Positions 7,523 through 18,300 of a stretch of DNA of 64,000 nucleotides are shown here, one piece after another. The notes beneath the pieces were generated by a model. That model was not told the DNA's origin, made no database searches, and saw nothing but the letters and a program-made list of their open reading frames with translations. Location of the stretch: positions 39,867 to 103,866 of the forward strand of contig NZ_JAELTU010000003.1 in the NCBI RefSeq assembly GCF_016429015.1. Reading direction: 5' to 3'. The stretch's first letter is position 1, and each line of letters starts with the position of its first letter. The position numbers and the translations under genes were made by a program. Source of the stretch: Rhizobium sp. ASV20 (GTDB lineage Bacteria; Pseudomonadota; Alphaproteobacteria; Rhizobiales; Rhizobiaceae).

Positions 7523-8281
7523 CTAACGGACGAGTTCGCGGATCTTGTAGGCGACTTCAGTCCGGTTCGTTGCATTCAGCTTCTTCATTATATTGCGAAT
7601 GTGAACTTTGACCGTGCTCTCGCAAAGATCCATTTCATAGGCGATGATCTTGTTCGCCTTCCCGCGCCTTAAGGCCTCGGCAACAACCACTTCACGCGGC
7701 GTGAACAGACTGTCGAGACAACCGTTTCGGCTTGCCACGGGCGTAATCGCCTCTTTGGCTGCCAACAAGCTGCTCGCCGGAACGAAGACGCCGCCAGCGC
7801 GTGCCAATGCCAAAGCCTCTGCCGCAACCTTGATACCGACGCTGGTCGGGATGTAACCACGCGCACCACATTCGAGCGCGTGCAGGAGCTGCGCAAGCTC
7901 ATCGCCATCGGCACCGACGATGACTGGACTTGTCTGGAACCTTTCCACGAGTGCGCAAATCTTGGCGCTGACATCGGTATCGGAAACCTTGCGACCGCCG
8001 ATCATGAAGAGCACTGCCGAAGGCAATGCTTGCATATTGCGCGTCTGCCATTCATCCAGCGAACCGACAGTGACAATGCGCATGGCGCTGTCGCATTCGG
8101 CCAGGCTCTTGGACAGGCACTCACGATCCAATGCCCTGGAATCGATCAGCAGGATATAATCCTCCCATTCATCGACACCAGGCGTGCTGAATGGTCTCAA
8201 GCTATCCGATGCCCGAACAGAAATGATACGCGCCGTTCCATCTGACGTGAATTTCTCACTTGTTATTGATTGTCCATGCAT
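7523..8281 (-). CDS. LuxR-type response regulator with a degenerate receiver
   Basis: 252 residues. Residues ~40-165 have a receiver-like layout (DYILLIDSRALDRECLSKSL through CGARGYIPTSVGIKV), but the strand where the phosphoacceptor Asp should lie reads SAVLFMIGGRKVSD, without an Asp in the usual place. Residues ~185-250 are a LuxR/GerE helix-turn-helix: LFTPREVVVAEALRRGKANK, then ESTVKVHIRNIMKKLNATNR. It therefore probably works without phosphorylation. CsgD, the curli activator of enterobacteria, has the same architecture with an atypical receiver, and this gene lies 2 kb from a curli operon. A role in curli or EPS control is an inference. Confidence 0.88.
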   Translation of the reverse strand: MHGQSITSEKFTSDGTARIISVRASDSLRPFSTPGVDEWEDYILLIDSRALDRECLSKSLAECDSAMRIVTVGSLDEWQTRNMQALPSAVLFMIGGRKVSDTDVSAKICALVERFQTSPVIVGADGDELAQLLHALECGARGYIPTSVGIKVAAEALALARAGGVFVPASSLLAAKEAITPVASRNGCLDSLFTPREVVVAEALRRGKANKIIAYEMDLCESTVKVHIRNIMKKLNATNRTEVAYKIRELVR

Positions 8282-8536
8282 AGCCGCTACCTCTACTCAT
8301 TAAAAATCACATTGTATTTTTGGAAGACGCGCTAGTATTCATTCGAACCAAATAGCATAATCGGCACATTGATCGAAGTTCATCCCAATTTCGCATGTCA
8401 TCCCCCTCGTTTTTCTTTAGCTTGTTAGAAATTACGTATTTTTCTTTCTTGCGCATTAACATGTGTTAATGATTAATAGAAATATTAGAGAATTCTATGT
8501 TCACATATTCACTTCATGATAGTTATTTACATGCAA
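8282..8536. promoter_or_regulatory. AT-rich region upstream of the LuxR-type gene
   Basis: About 255 bases, strongly AT-rich from 8300 to 8530, between the Crp/Fnr gene stop and the LuxR-type start, both on the minus strand. The length and composition suggest that the LuxR-type gene has its own promoter. AGAGG lies just before its ATG at 8281. No gene or RNA is recognised. Confidence 0.4.
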
Positions 8537-9268
8537 TCAAACCATAGTTGCATCGAAACAGGCTTCATCGAAGTCGACAAGATCGGCAAGGCGTGCACGA
8601 TCGAGAAAGACAACTATACCGTTACGGAACAACAAAAGACGGGCTTCCCTCATATCCCGCAACACCCGGTTTATATGGACCGTCGATAAGCCGACGGCAT
8701 CACCGATATCTGCTTGCGTCAAAGGGCAATCGAAATACTCGCAATTATCATAGTCGCGAGACAAACCGGCACGCGTTCCAAGCTCAAGCAGCATATGTCC
8801 CGTTCTCTCGAGAGCATCGCGCCGCCCCATACTCGCCAGCCGCTCGGACATGCGGGCCTGATGTCGCATCAGTTCGCCGATGACAATGCGATAGAAAAAT
8901 GTTGGCGCCTCAATCTTGGGGAGTGAGGTGAAGTCTGGAAATGCCACCACCGTCACATTCGTGACGGCTCGCACGGTCTCGCGTGAGAGTGCTGTCAGCG
9001 TCGTCGAGATCATGCCACCGTGCAGTACAAATTCCGTCACGAAGCGCGTGCCGTTCGGCAACATCTTGCTGCAGGCAGCCCATCCGTTCACCACGAACAG
9101 AAGACGCGGCGCCTCGTCATCGTATCCGCAGATCGCACTGCCGGCTGTAAACGTTCGCGTTACGCCACCTAGGTTGCGAATATGTTCAATTGGAATCTGC
9201 ACTGGCATGCCGTCATCCCCTTGGACGCGAAGCATCTCCCGAATACACCTTTGAGCATTCGAAAACAT
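8537..9268 (-). CDS. Crp/Fnr-family transcriptional regulator
   Basis: 243 residues from ATG 9268 (GGAG six bases before; a TTG at 9280 is the only longer option). Residues ~30-140 form a cyclic-nucleotide-binding-like beta-roll (RLLFVVNGWAACSKMLPNGT, FVTEFVLHGGMI), followed by a long dimerisation helix and a winged helix with LTQADIGDAVGLSTVHINRV as the recognition unit. No Cys cluster of the FNR type is seen, so oxygen sensing via Fe-S is unlikely. It probably represses or activates nearby genes; the adjacent LuxR-type regulator and EPS locus are candidates. Its own upstream region (9269-9438) is AT-rich. Confidence 0.9.
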   Translation of the reverse strand: MFSNAQRCIREMLRVQGDDGMPVQIPIEHIRNLGGVTRTFTAGSAICGYDDEAPRLLFVVNGWAACSKMLPNGTRFVTEFVLHGGMISTTLTALSRETVRAVTNVTVVAFPDFTSLPKIEAPTFFYRIVIGELMRHQARMSERLASMGRRDALERTGHMLLELGTRAGLSRDYDNCEYFDCPLTQADIGDAVGLSTVHINRVLRDMREARLLLFRNGIVVFLDRARLADLVDFDEACFDATMV

Positions 9269-9438
9269 AGTAAGCTCCAACTACTTAATAGCATGAAAAT
9301 CACATGAAGTCTTTAATTCAAAATCATATTTTATTCTTATATAAATTTACTCGATCCGGTCGCGCTTCGATTAACTTCTTATGTATACTTAAATAAAACC
9401 TCAAAGTATCAATGCGCAATATACTTTAAACTCAGAGA

Positions 9439-10677
9439 CTATTCGCGTTGCATCAGAAACGACAAAGGCTCACTTGATTGATCACATTCCAACAGATGGC
9501 GGCGCATGTTCGAAATTCCGGCCTGGGTCTCCGCAACAACAATCTGATGTCGAAGTGGCTCGATTCCGTCCCTTTCCGCCGCCTTGACTAGGGACGCAAC
9601 ACATACCGGGGATGATGTCGTATTCTTTACAAGATAGTCCTCCCGCCCGACGGAGTTGAAGAAGCCTTCGACCTTCTTGTCCCAGCTCAGGCCAACATGC
9701 GGGATCCTCAATGCATAGGCTGCAATACAAGCATGCAGGCGATGCGCCAGGATCACATCCATCGATGAGATTGTTTCGATAAGGCCGTCAGGAGTTGTCG
9801 GACGCCGAGCAATATCAAGGGCATCGCGATCGAAAGCTCTATGTCTGGCTACCGAGCTCAAAATGCGTTCCGCAAAGCTTTGATCTTCCCTGGCCCCGTT
9901 GCAAAACAACATCACCCGCATTCCGTCATCCAGAAACAGGCCGATCAGATCCCTGTAGGCATCGATGGTGGAGAACGGGATAGCGGCGAGTGCCGATGTA
10001 CTGTGCCGGCGCAGTATAATCGGATCGGTCACACATAGGCCGACGGTCAATCGACCGGCTGCTGACTGTGCGGACCTCTGCACCGTCGATAGGGGCCGGA
10101 TCAAAAGTCCGGGATCCCGAACGATTTTCGCCCTCGGCCCTTCCGGAAAGTGCTCGTTCCAATTATCCTGGGCAAACCCATCACGCACGGAGAGATGAAC
10201 AAGCCGCGCCCGTTTCGCACGACCGAAGAGTTCATATGCGGGATTCGACCAGTGCTTGCTGACGCCGACCGCATAGATCGCCAGGGGACGATCCTGTCGG
10301 GAAACGCAGTCCAGCACCGTGCCGATTTTCAATGGGAAATTAAGGTCATCATCTTGAAACAGGTTGCCGCCACCGATCACCACGACGTCGGCATTGGCGA
10401 TTTTTTCACTCCAGTAGGCAGCAAGTCGGCGCAGATTGCGTTTTAAACCCTGCCTGACCACCGAGCGCCGCGCAGCAGCGGGTAGCCAGCGCAGCAATCC
10501 AAGTATCAGGCGCCGCCGCGCACCATGCCCCCCGGAGAAGTCCCGGCGCCCTGCCAGGTCAACGGTCTCCACGTCAACATTGCCTCCACCATTTGCAAGA
10601 GCGGTCTCAATGCACTCTGCAAGCAGCCCGTCGCCGAGGTTTTCGCTGTATTTGACATTGAAAACGAGGACTTTCAT
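9439..10677 (-). CDS. Polysaccharide pyruvyl transferase family protein
   Basis: 412 residues of the polysaccharide pyruvyl transferase family (WcaK/CsaB type). It opens with the family signature MKVLVFNVKYSENLGDGLLA, has ANADVVVIGGGNLFQDDDLN in the middle, and LAHRLHACIAAYALRIPHVG near the end, the conserved His/Arg segment that contacts phosphoenolpyruvate. These enzymes add ketal pyruvate to sugars of exported polysaccharides, giving negative charge. Its ATG overlaps the stop of the Wzy-like gene by ATGA, so the two are translationally coupled and probably act on the same polymer. Confidence 0.85.
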   Translation of the reverse strand: MKVLVFNVKYSENLGDGLLAECIETALANGGGNVDVETVDLAGRRDFSGGHGARRRLILGLLRWLPAAARRSVVRQGLKRNLRRLAAYWSEKIANADVVVIGGGNLFQDDDLNFPLKIGTVLDCVSRQDRPLAIYAVGVSKHWSNPAYELFGRAKRARLVHLSVRDGFAQDNWNEHFPEGPRAKIVRDPGLLIRPLSTVQRSAQSAAGRLTVGLCVTDPIILRRHSTSALAAIPFSTIDAYRDLIGLFLDDGMRVMLFCNGAREDQSFAERILSSVARHRAFDRDALDIARRPTTPDGLIETISSMDVILAHRLHACIAAYALRIPHVGLSWDKKVEGFFNSVGREDYLVKNTTSSPVCVASLVKAAERDGIEPLRHQIVVAETQAGISNMRRHLLECDQSSEPLSFLMQRE

Positions 10678-12098
10678 CTCAGCTCTCCAACGGCGCCGTA
10701 CCGTGGCGCGTATTCCGTTCGGGCCAGATGTCTGCCGGGACTGAGGGCTGAAATACTGCCTGCCAGTATGTAGAACATCAGCCCAAGGTCATAAACGGTG
10801 CCGGAGGTTGCTGCAGAGATGAGAACCGTGATGAGGCCGGCTTTGGCCGCGCGTACAACCGCAAGCGCCTGTTTCGAAGATGATGGCCCCGGGCGCGTGT
10901 CCACCATTAGCAACCGCCCGACGAAAACGGCAAAGAGCACCGTGCCAAAAACGCCGATATTGGACAGCAAGACAAGGCCAAAACTCGATGCGCGCGCGCT
11001 TCCAAGCCCGGCACCGAAGCCGTTCGTATCGAGGAAAGCCTGATACGCCATCGCATTCCACATGAAGCGCTCTCGCCCCGATTGGCTGTCCGCCTTGGAA
11101 AACAGCATCTCATCGAGAAACTCCCGGAGATTGTGCACGAGGTCAGGCATGACGATCAGAACGAAGAAAATGACGAGCGGCATGCCGGCCAATATCGAAA
11201 CAATCATGACCGGTCGGCCCGTTCCCGGCTCAAATCGCGATGCCTGGAACGACTGCAGGCACAGGATGGGCAGGATGACGGCGAGCCCGACAAGCGCCGT
11301 CGCGGAGGTCGAGAGGATCAAAGCCACCAGAAGCAAGCCGGACACAAGTCCTGTTATGCTCGAGCGGATGCCTGCAAGCCAAAGGCTTGCGACGATCGCG
11401 AAAAGCACAAGGGTAAAATCGGCAAATGCCGAGGCTTCCGGGAAGGTGCCGGAAATGCGCTTCAGCCCACCTTTTTCGGCATTGGTCAGAAGCGCGTAGT
11501 TCGCGGTGCGCACGAAGGCGAGCAAGAAATCCGTATGTGTGAAGTAGGTCACGATATCGGCAAGGGCAAAGCTGAGATTGACGCCCGCGACAATCAGAAT
11601 ACCGCTGACGAAGATCGCCGGAACGTTATTTCGTCGGAAAAACGCAAACGTGGCGATGAAGGCGATAAGGCCGCCAATGGCATAGACCGACTGCGTTATG
11701 TTGTTCGATGAGGCTTGCAACGGAACCAGCGCAATAAGGCTGTGCGTGCCGATCGATCTCTGCACCGTCATCGTCTGCGTCATGCCCTGGAACATCCGCG
11801 GGAAGAAAACGGCCGTGAACACTCCAAAGGCCGTCAAAAGCAGAAGGAAGAATCCGGGACGCCAAGGTGCAAGCGCGCTCAGAAACGGCCCTTCGCCATA
11901 GGCTGCAAACAGCCGCGCGGTGAAGAAAAGCAGGAACAGGCTTGGCACAAGTACCGACGCCCCCCCCAGACCGGGGACGCTGAACGCTGCAGCGGCACCA
12001 AACACCGTCGATAGGGCCATTACGATGAATGACCATCGAACGGGCGCAGCCAATATCGCTACACCGACGATCAGCGTTATGAGCCCCATGGCATTCAT
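10674..12098 (-). CDS. Wzy/O-antigen-ligase-like polysaccharide polymerase
   Basis: 474 residues, almost entirely hydrophobic, with about 11-12 predicted membrane segments. A long polar loop (about residues 190-235, ALLTNAEKGGLKRISGTFPE with a following acidic-aromatic stretch) precedes a Ser/Thr-rich membrane helix (ALILSTSATALVGLAVILPI), an arrangement typical of Wzy/WaaL-type polymerases and ligases. A second extracytoplasmic region (DLVHNLREFLDEMLFSKADS, then SGRERFMWNAMAYQAF) matches the periplasmic loop 4 common in this family. It should join repeat units on undecaprenyl pyrophosphate outside the inner membrane. Divergent from the GH16 gene with about 130 bases between. Confidence 0.82.
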   Translation of the reverse strand: MNAMGLITLIVGVAILAAPVRWSFIVMALSTVFGAAAAFSVPGLGGASVLVPSLFLLFFTARLFAAYGEGPFLSALAPWRPGFFLLLLTAFGVFTAVFFPRMFQGMTQTMTVQRSIGTHSLIALVPLQASSNNITQSVYAIGGLIAFIATFAFFRRNNVPAIFVSGILIVAGVNLSFALADIVTYFTHTDFLLAFVRTANYALLTNAEKGGLKRISGTFPEASAFADFTLVLFAIVASLWLAGIRSSITGLVSGLLLVALILSTSATALVGLAVILPILCLQSFQASRFEPGTGRPVMIVSILAGMPLVIFFVLIVMPDLVHNLREFLDEMLFSKADSQSGRERFMWNAMAYQAFLDTNGFGAGLGSARASSFGLVLLSNIGVFGTVLFAVFVGRLLMVDTRPGPSSSKQALAVVRAAKAGLITVLISAATSGTVYDLGLMFYILAGSISALSPGRHLARTEYAPRYGAVGELR

Positions 12099-12231
12099 GT
12101 TTCGTCGTCCAGCCGCTTTGCCTCATTGTTGCCGCAAACTACCATGGCATCAGCGTCGCTGTATCTCCGCCTTCCCTAAGCCTTTTGGTGGACGCATCAG
12201 CCGAAATACGTTGTATACCGTGGGCATCGAG

Positions 12232-13092
12232 ATGCTCATGCTGTTATGTATGGATCGTCTATCGACAACTGATCGTATTCAAGGGTTGGTCAACCGGCGC
12301 GCTTTCCTTCGTGCGTCGGTCGCGACCGCCATGATTGCTATTTGCGACATCAGGCTCACCTATGCAGATGATATGGATGATGCACTCGATGTCGGTAAGA
12401 TGAAATTGACCTTTGAAGATCAGTTTGACACGTTAAGCGTATCGGCCTGGGGACCGGGTACGCGCTGGATCTCCCATACACCTTGGAATGGTGATTTCGG
12501 AGGCGCTCGCTTCTCTGATCCGAATGGTGAATTCCCGTTTGCGATACAAGACGGGATGTTGCGCATTACAGCTGCGCGTGACGCAAAAGGTGTTTGGCGT
12601 TCGGGCCTTATCGCATCTGTCGATCGCGATGGAAATGGCTTTTCTCAACAATATGGTTACTTCGAGATGCGCGCACGATTGCCGGACGGCCCGGGCGTAT
12701 GGCCGGCATTCTGGCTCATCGGCAAAGACCGTTCGACATCGACTGCCGAGATTGATGTCATCGAATACTACGGCGATAAGCCGGGCGCCTATTCTTCGAC
12801 AGTGCATGTTTGGCACAAGGACGGCCGACATGATTCCGCTTACTCGCGGATCAATGCATTTTCAAATGCAACTCCTTCCGATCTGCACACTTACGGCGTG
12901 AAGATCGATTCGAATTTCATACGCATGTATTTCGATGGGAAGCTCGTCTGGAAGACCAAGACGCTACCCGAACATCGCCAGCCTATGTATCTTCTCGTAG
13001 ACTTGGGCATCGTTGAAGGCATTACCAGAATGGCCGCAGCCGATCCGTCCTTCATGTTCGTGGATTATGTAAGAGCCTACCAGTTCGTGTAA
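12232..13092 (+). CDS. GH16-family endo-beta-glycanase (ExoK-like)
   Basis: 286 residues. N-terminus contains NRRAFLRASVATAMIA, a twin-arginine signal with hydrophobic core, so export by Tat is likely. The catalytic domain shows LTFEDQFDTLSVSAWGPGTR, FEMRARLPDGPGVWPAFWLI and the GH16 active-site motif AEIDVIEYYG (Glu-x-Asp-x-x-Glu, nucleophile and acid/base). Such enzymes trim beta-1,3/1,4-linked EPS, as ExoK does for succinoglycan. Three in-frame ATGs (12232, 12238, 12250) are possible and none has a strong ribosome binding site; all keep the Tat motif. Its location between polymerase and assembly line fits a role in controlling EPS chain length. Confidence 0.88.
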   Translation: MLMLLCMDRLSTTDRIQGLVNRRAFLRASVATAMIAICDIRLTYADDMDDALDVGKMKLTFEDQFDTLSVSAWGPGTRWISHTPWNGDFGGARFSDPNGEFPFAIQDGMLRITAARDAKGVWRSGLIASVDRDGNGFSQQYGYFEMRARLPDGPGVWPAFWLIGKDRSTSTAEIDVIEYYGDKPGAYSSTVHVWHKDGRHDSAYSRINAFSNATPSDLHTYGVKIDSNFIRMYFDGKLVWKTKTLPEHRQPMYLLVDLGIVEGITRMAAADPSFMFVDYVRAYQFV

Positions 13093-13396
13093 TCTCGCGA
13101 CCACTGATCTCCCAATCACTCATCTCGACACTGTTTTCCATCTGCGCGCGGCACACGCTTGGCCCGTCAATGGTGACCCGCCCGGCGCTGGTCGTAATGC
13201 TTTCGGTCGGCTTGTCTTAGCCGTCGCAGAGCTTTCCGACCAAATGGCTACGCTCCGTCACGACTTACGACTTTCGATGGTGGGAACGGTCATCCCAATG
13301 ATCAACTGGTGCTTTTGCCTCAGCATGAAATTCTGCGGTGGACGATGGAGCGCATCGCATCGCGCCGTCGTCAATCGCAGGACAACCCGGAGAGCG
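13093..13396. promoter_or_regulatory. Gap upstream of the NRPS/PKS operon
   Basis: 304 bases between the GH16 stop and the first assembly-line gene, both on the plus strand. The frame of the NRPS gene stays open back to 13244, but that extension has no adenylation-domain features. I see no clear terminator or promoter boxes. GGAG at about 13389-13392 serves the ATG at 13397/13400. Confidence 0.35.
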
Positions 13397-15313
13397 ATGA
13401 TGAGTGACCGTGAGGGGCAGGAAGATAGACTTGGTATAGTGAACATGCATTATGACCGCGACCTATGTCTTCACGAAATGCTGCGCGCCCAGGCCAGATC
13501 GGCACCACGGGCAACGGCCCTCGTCTTCGGCGATGTCAGCATCAGCTATCAAGATCTCGATCGCATTTCAGACGCGCTTGCGGCGCATTTGACAAGAGTC
13601 GGCGTCCACAAGGCCGATATCGTCGGGCTCTTCCTGCCGCGAAGTGTCAATGCAGTCATTTGCACGGTGGCAATCCTGAAGGCCGGCGGTGTCTATCTCC
13701 CGCTCGATCCGGCACTTCCAATCGAACATCTCGACTTTGTGATCGGCGAGTGTGTGCCCAAGGTCATATTTGTCGACTCCTCCCACGGCGACAAGCTGGC
13801 GAGCGTGCCAAGCATGAACGGCAAGGTCATAGAAGCGGATGCCATTATCAGCGAGATGACAAGCCGCCCGGCCGTTGTCGCCCCTCACGTCAGCGTGACC
13901 GGCGGCGATCTCGCGTACATCATGTACACCTCCGGCTCGACCGGACGCCCCAAGGGAACGATGATCTGCCATCGTAGCATCGCTCGCGTTGTACTGGACC
14001 AGACTTATATTGACTTCCGCCTCGATGACGTCGTCCTTCACACAGCCACGATCTCCTTCGATGCCGCAACCTTGGAGATCTGGGGCGCGCTTCTCAACGC
14101 TTGCACATTAGCGATCATGCCCGAGGCGGACTTCTCCATATCGCGCCTGTCCAGCTTCATGGCCAAGACCGGCGTCAGCATCTCTTTCCTGACGGCGGGC
14201 CTGTTCAATCTCTTCGCCGATCATGCCCATACACCCTTGCCGAAGCTTCGGCATATCCTGTTTGGGGGTGATGTGGGTTCCGCCGTTCACGCCAGGCGCT
14301 TTCTCGAACATCACCCCGGCTGCAGGCTCACCAATGCCTATGGCCCGACAGAGACGACCGTCTTTGCTACCGCTTTCCAGGTTCTGCCCAGCTTCTCGGC
14401 GGGAGAACTGCCGATCGGAAAGGTCATTGCCCATACCGGAATTGCGATCGTCGACGAAGAGCTGCGTATCCTGCCGTCAGGGGTGGAAGGTCAGCTGGCG
14501 ATATCGGGCGACGGCCTTGCCATTGGCTATTTCAAACGCCCCGAACTGACGGCCGAGAAATTCGTCACCATTGACACGAAAGAAGGACGGACACGCTTTT
14601 ATCTGACCGGCGATATCGCTTGCCTCATGTCGGACGGCACCGTCACCTTCAAAGGACGCCGCGATCGTCAGGTCAAGATCAACGGTAAGCGCATCGAACT
14701 CGACGAAATCGAAGCCGCGCTCAGGCGTGATCCGCGCCTGGCGGATGGCGTGGTACTTTGCCATCTCCAGGGCGAAAACCTGAAGCGCATCGTTGCCTAC
14801 CTATGCCCAAAGGAAAGCCATGTGGGCGCAGGCGCCGATCTCGTGCAGGCGGTCCTGTCAACGCTGCGCGCCGCGCTTCCGGTCTACATGATCCCGAATG
14901 CAGCTGTGGTCGTCGATAGCTTGCCGCTGACACCGGCAGGCAAGGTCGATCGTTCGAAACTCGTGCCGCCACCAATCGAAGCACACGTCAAGCCGACCGA
15001 CAGCAAAAGCAGAACCGAGGAATTGCTGGCGGCCCTCTGGCAGGATGCACTGGCGCTGGTGAACGTCGATCTCGACAGGAACTTCTTCGATCTCGGCGGC
15101 ACGTCGCTGCAGCTGATGGAGATCCATGCGGGATTAGAAGAAGCCCTCGGCCGCACGATTGACGTGGTTGCCTTGTTGCGCCACCCGACTATTCGGGACC
15201 TGGCGCTCTATCTGGACGGCGATGCCCCAGCGCCGACCCGCATCGCCGCCGCCGCACAACGCGCAGCTCTGCAGAAGAGGGCCATTTCTCATATCCGCAG
15301 GAGCTCCTTATGA
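13397..15313 (+). CDS. Stand-alone NRPS loading module: adenylation + carrier (A-PCP)
   Basis: 638 residues from ATG 13397 (ATG 13400 directly follows; GGAGAG upstream). Residues ~20-510 form an adenylation domain: core A3 IMYTSGSTGRPKG at ~175-187, ISFDAATLEIWG (A4, Asp222), NAYGPTETTVFA (A5), YLTGDIA (A7) and LTPAGKVDRSKL (A10 Lys). Aligned by eye, the ten-residue pocket code reads D-A-L-F-L-G-A-V-F-K, which I cannot match to a substrate. Residues ~535-610 form a carrier domain with FFDLGGTSLQL, Ser570 being the phosphopantetheine site. It loads an amino or carboxylic acid that the next protein's ketosynthase would extend. Its TGA overlaps the next ATG (ATGA). Confidence 0.92.
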   Translation: MMSDREGQEDRLGIVNMHYDRDLCLHEMLRAQARSAPRATALVFGDVSISYQDLDRISDALAAHLTRVGVHKADIVGLFLPRSVNAVICTVAILKAGGVYLPLDPALPIEHLDFVIGECVPKVIFVDSSHGDKLASVPSMNGKVIEADAIISEMTSRPAVVAPHVSVTGGDLAYIMYTSGSTGRPKGTMICHRSIARVVLDQTYIDFRLDDVVLHTATISFDAATLEIWGALLNACTLAIMPEADFSISRLSSFMAKTGVSISFLTAGLFNLFADHAHTPLPKLRHILFGGDVGSAVHARRFLEHHPGCRLTNAYGPTETTVFATAFQVLPSFSAGELPIGKVIAHTGIAIVDEELRILPSGVEGQLAISGDGLAIGYFKRPELTAEKFVTIDTKEGRTRFYLTGDIACLMSDGTVTFKGRRDRQVKINGKRIELDEIEAALRRDPRLADGVVLCHLQGENLKRIVAYLCPKESHVGAGADLVQAVLSTLRAALPVYMIPNAAVVVDSLPLTPAGKVDRSKLVPPPIEAHVKPTDSKSRTEELLAALWQDALALVNVDLDRNFFDLGGTSLQLMEIHAGLEEALGRTIDVVALLRHPTIRDLALYLDGDAPAPTRIAAAAQRAALQKRAISHIRRSSL

Positions 15314-18300
15314 AACGGAATCACCAGGAGAATGGCAGCGAGCGTGATTTCGAAAACAATGACGAACCGAACGGTCAAAATTCCGGACATATTGCCATCG
15401 TCGGCATGTCCGGTCGCTTTCCTGGTGCTGCGTCGGTGCGTGAACTATGGCAGATGGTGCTGGACGGAAAGACCGCCTTCTCCCATTTTGCGCCGGATGA
15501 GATCGAAGACGCCTTCACCGACGAGGAGCGGGCGCAGCCGAACTACGTGGCGGCGAGGCCCCATCTCGAGGGGGCCGACATGTTCGACGCCGAATTCTTC
15601 GGCATGTTCCCACGCGAGGCTGCGGTCACCGACCCACAACACCGCATCTTTCTGGAAATATGCTGGGAAGCGCTCGAGGATGGCGGATACGATCCGCACC
15701 GCTATACCGGCCTGATCGGGGTATTCGCCGGTTCGTCCATGCCGACCTATCTGATCAACAATGTCCTTCACGAGCGTGCGAAGGCAGAGGAGTTCACATC
15801 GAACTATCAGATCGGCTGCTTTCATGAGCTCGTTGGCGCGCTCAATGACACGCTCGCCACTCGCGTCTCCTATAAGTTCAATCTGCGAGGCCCTGCATTT
15901 ACCGTGCAATCGGCCTGCTCGACCTCACTGCTTGCAGTTTCGCAAGCCTGTCAGAACCTGTTGACCTATAGCTGCGACATGGCGCTCGCGGGCGGTATCT
16001 CGGTGACCATTCCGCAAAAGCGAGGCTACATGTATCAGGAGGGAGGCATGGCTTCCCCGGACGGAGCCTGCAGGCCTTTCGATGCCAACGCCGCGGGAAC
16101 GGTCTTTGCCAGCGGCGCAGGCGTTATCCTCCTGAAGCGTTTTGAGGATGCGATCAAGGATGGCGATCACATCTATGCGGTCATTCGCGGCTATGGCATC
16201 AACAATGACGGCAGCGACAAGGTCGGCTTCACCGCACCGAGTGTCGAGGGCCAGGCAGAAGCCATTGCCTCGGCGCTTGCCAACGCTGCGGTAGATCCGT
16301 CGACGATCGGCTATATCGAATGCCATGGCACTGCGACGCCGCTCGGGGACCCTATCGAGTTCAACGGCCTGACGAGAGCATTCGCCCATGATGCGCCGGG
16401 GCCGGCTGGCTGCGCCCTTGGCTCCGTCAAGGGTACCATCGGTCACACGGACGCGGCAGCTGGTGTGACCGGGCTCATCAAGACGGCGCTGGCATTGCGC
16501 AACGCGAAAATCCCGCCAATGCCGAATTATCGCCAGCCAAACCCGCGTATCGATCTCGACAAGAGCCCCTTTTACATCCCAACCACAATGGTCGACTGGC
16601 CGCAGGGATCAACGCCGCGGCGCGCCGGTGTGAGTGCCTTCGGCGTCGGCGGCACCAACGTCCATGTCATTCTGGAGGAGCCTCCTTCGCCACCGACCAA
16701 ATCCAGGGAGGTAGAGGGCCACTACATTCTACCGCTTTCGGCGCGCAGCACTCCGGCGCTTGCGGCGATGCGAACCAATCTCAGCAATCACCTCGCCGAG
16801 AATCCCGGGCTTTCGATCGCGCAACTCGCCTACACGCTGCAAACCGGCCGGCGCGAGTTCAGCCACCGTTTGGCAGTCACTGCCGACAGTGTCGAACAGG
16901 CGATCATCAAACTGACGACAGACAATTATCAATCCCTTGTCGCGGCGGACAAACCACCGGTCGCCTTCATGTTTCCGGGTCAGGGCGCGCAATATGTCGG
17001 CATGGGTGCGGGCCTTTACCGTTCCGAACCGGAATTTGCCCGCTGGATCGATCGTGGCTCCGAACTTCTGAAAATGACGCTCGGGCTCGATCTACGCGAC
17101 TATATCTGCCACTCAGGCGCCGTCACACAGGCAATCGCCGATGAGCAGCGGGAAACCCGCATCGCTCAACCCTGTCTCTATCTGGTGGAATATGCACTTG
17201 CCCGACTGTGGCTGAGCCGCGGCGTCAAGCCCTATGCGATGATCGGTCATAGTGTTGGCGAGTTTGTCGCCGCTACGCTTGCCAACGTCATATCGTTCGA
17301 GGATGGCCTGCGTCTCGTCGCCAATCGCGGACGGCTGATGCAGCACCAGCCGCAAGGAGCGATGGTTTCCGTCCGCGCCGATGCCGCAACAACGGCCTCT
17401 TATCTTCACGGCGCGGTCGAGATCGCCGCGATCAACGCGCCGAAACTCTGTGTCATTTCCGGCCCGTTTGCCGATATCGAGACGGTTTGCGCAGCGCTTT
17501 CAGACGCCGAGATCGCCTTCAGCCGGCTGCACACCTCGCATGCATTTCATTCCGCGATGATGAACGATGCAGCGCAGGCGCTACGTCAGGAGACGGAAAA
17601 AGTCACCTATGGCACGGCGACCATACCGTTCATCTCCGGTGTGAGCGGAGATTGGCAGACCGCGGAATTGGCGACATCGCCGGACTATTGGGCCATGCAC
17701 TGCCGTGATGCCGTACGTTTTGCCGATGGGCTCGCCACGCTTTGCCGTGATCGCAAGCCGGTTCTTCTCGAGGTTGGGCCCGGGCGGACCTTGTCGGTCT
17801 TTGCCGCGCAAACTATCCCGCGGGATAGTCTTGCCGCCGTTGTGCAATCCCTCCCCGAGCACGATCACGCTTCCGCCGCGGCCGCGACACTTGCCGAAGC
17901 CCACGGCAAGCTTTGGATGGCCGGCTGCCGCCTCAAGTGGCCGACCCTTCCACCGGTGGCACAGCAGCATCTGTCCCTGCCCACCTATCCCTTCCAACGG
18001 CAGCGCCATTGGCTCGATGCCCCGCCATCTGCACGCCGTTCAGCGACATTGCGGGCCGACGCCGAACCGAAAAATCCCTCTCCCACCACCCTCTTCGTCT
18101 CTGACGTCAACCTAACCGAGGAGAAACCAGCGATGAATGTTGCAGCATCAATCCCGGTCCCCAACCGACTACCGCAATTGGAAACATCCCTTCTGACATT
18201 GCTCAGCGACATGTCAGGCGAAACGCTCGGGCCGGACGAACGAACGGCAACATTCCTGGAGCTGGGCTTCGACTCGCTCTTTGTCGGCCAGTTTGCGCAA

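Noticed and set aside
8287..8300. CTACCTC/CTACTCA motif similar to the repeat upstream of curlin
   Set aside because: It coincides with the ribosome binding site of the LuxR-type gene, so the match to the 5513-5532 repeat is probably chance.
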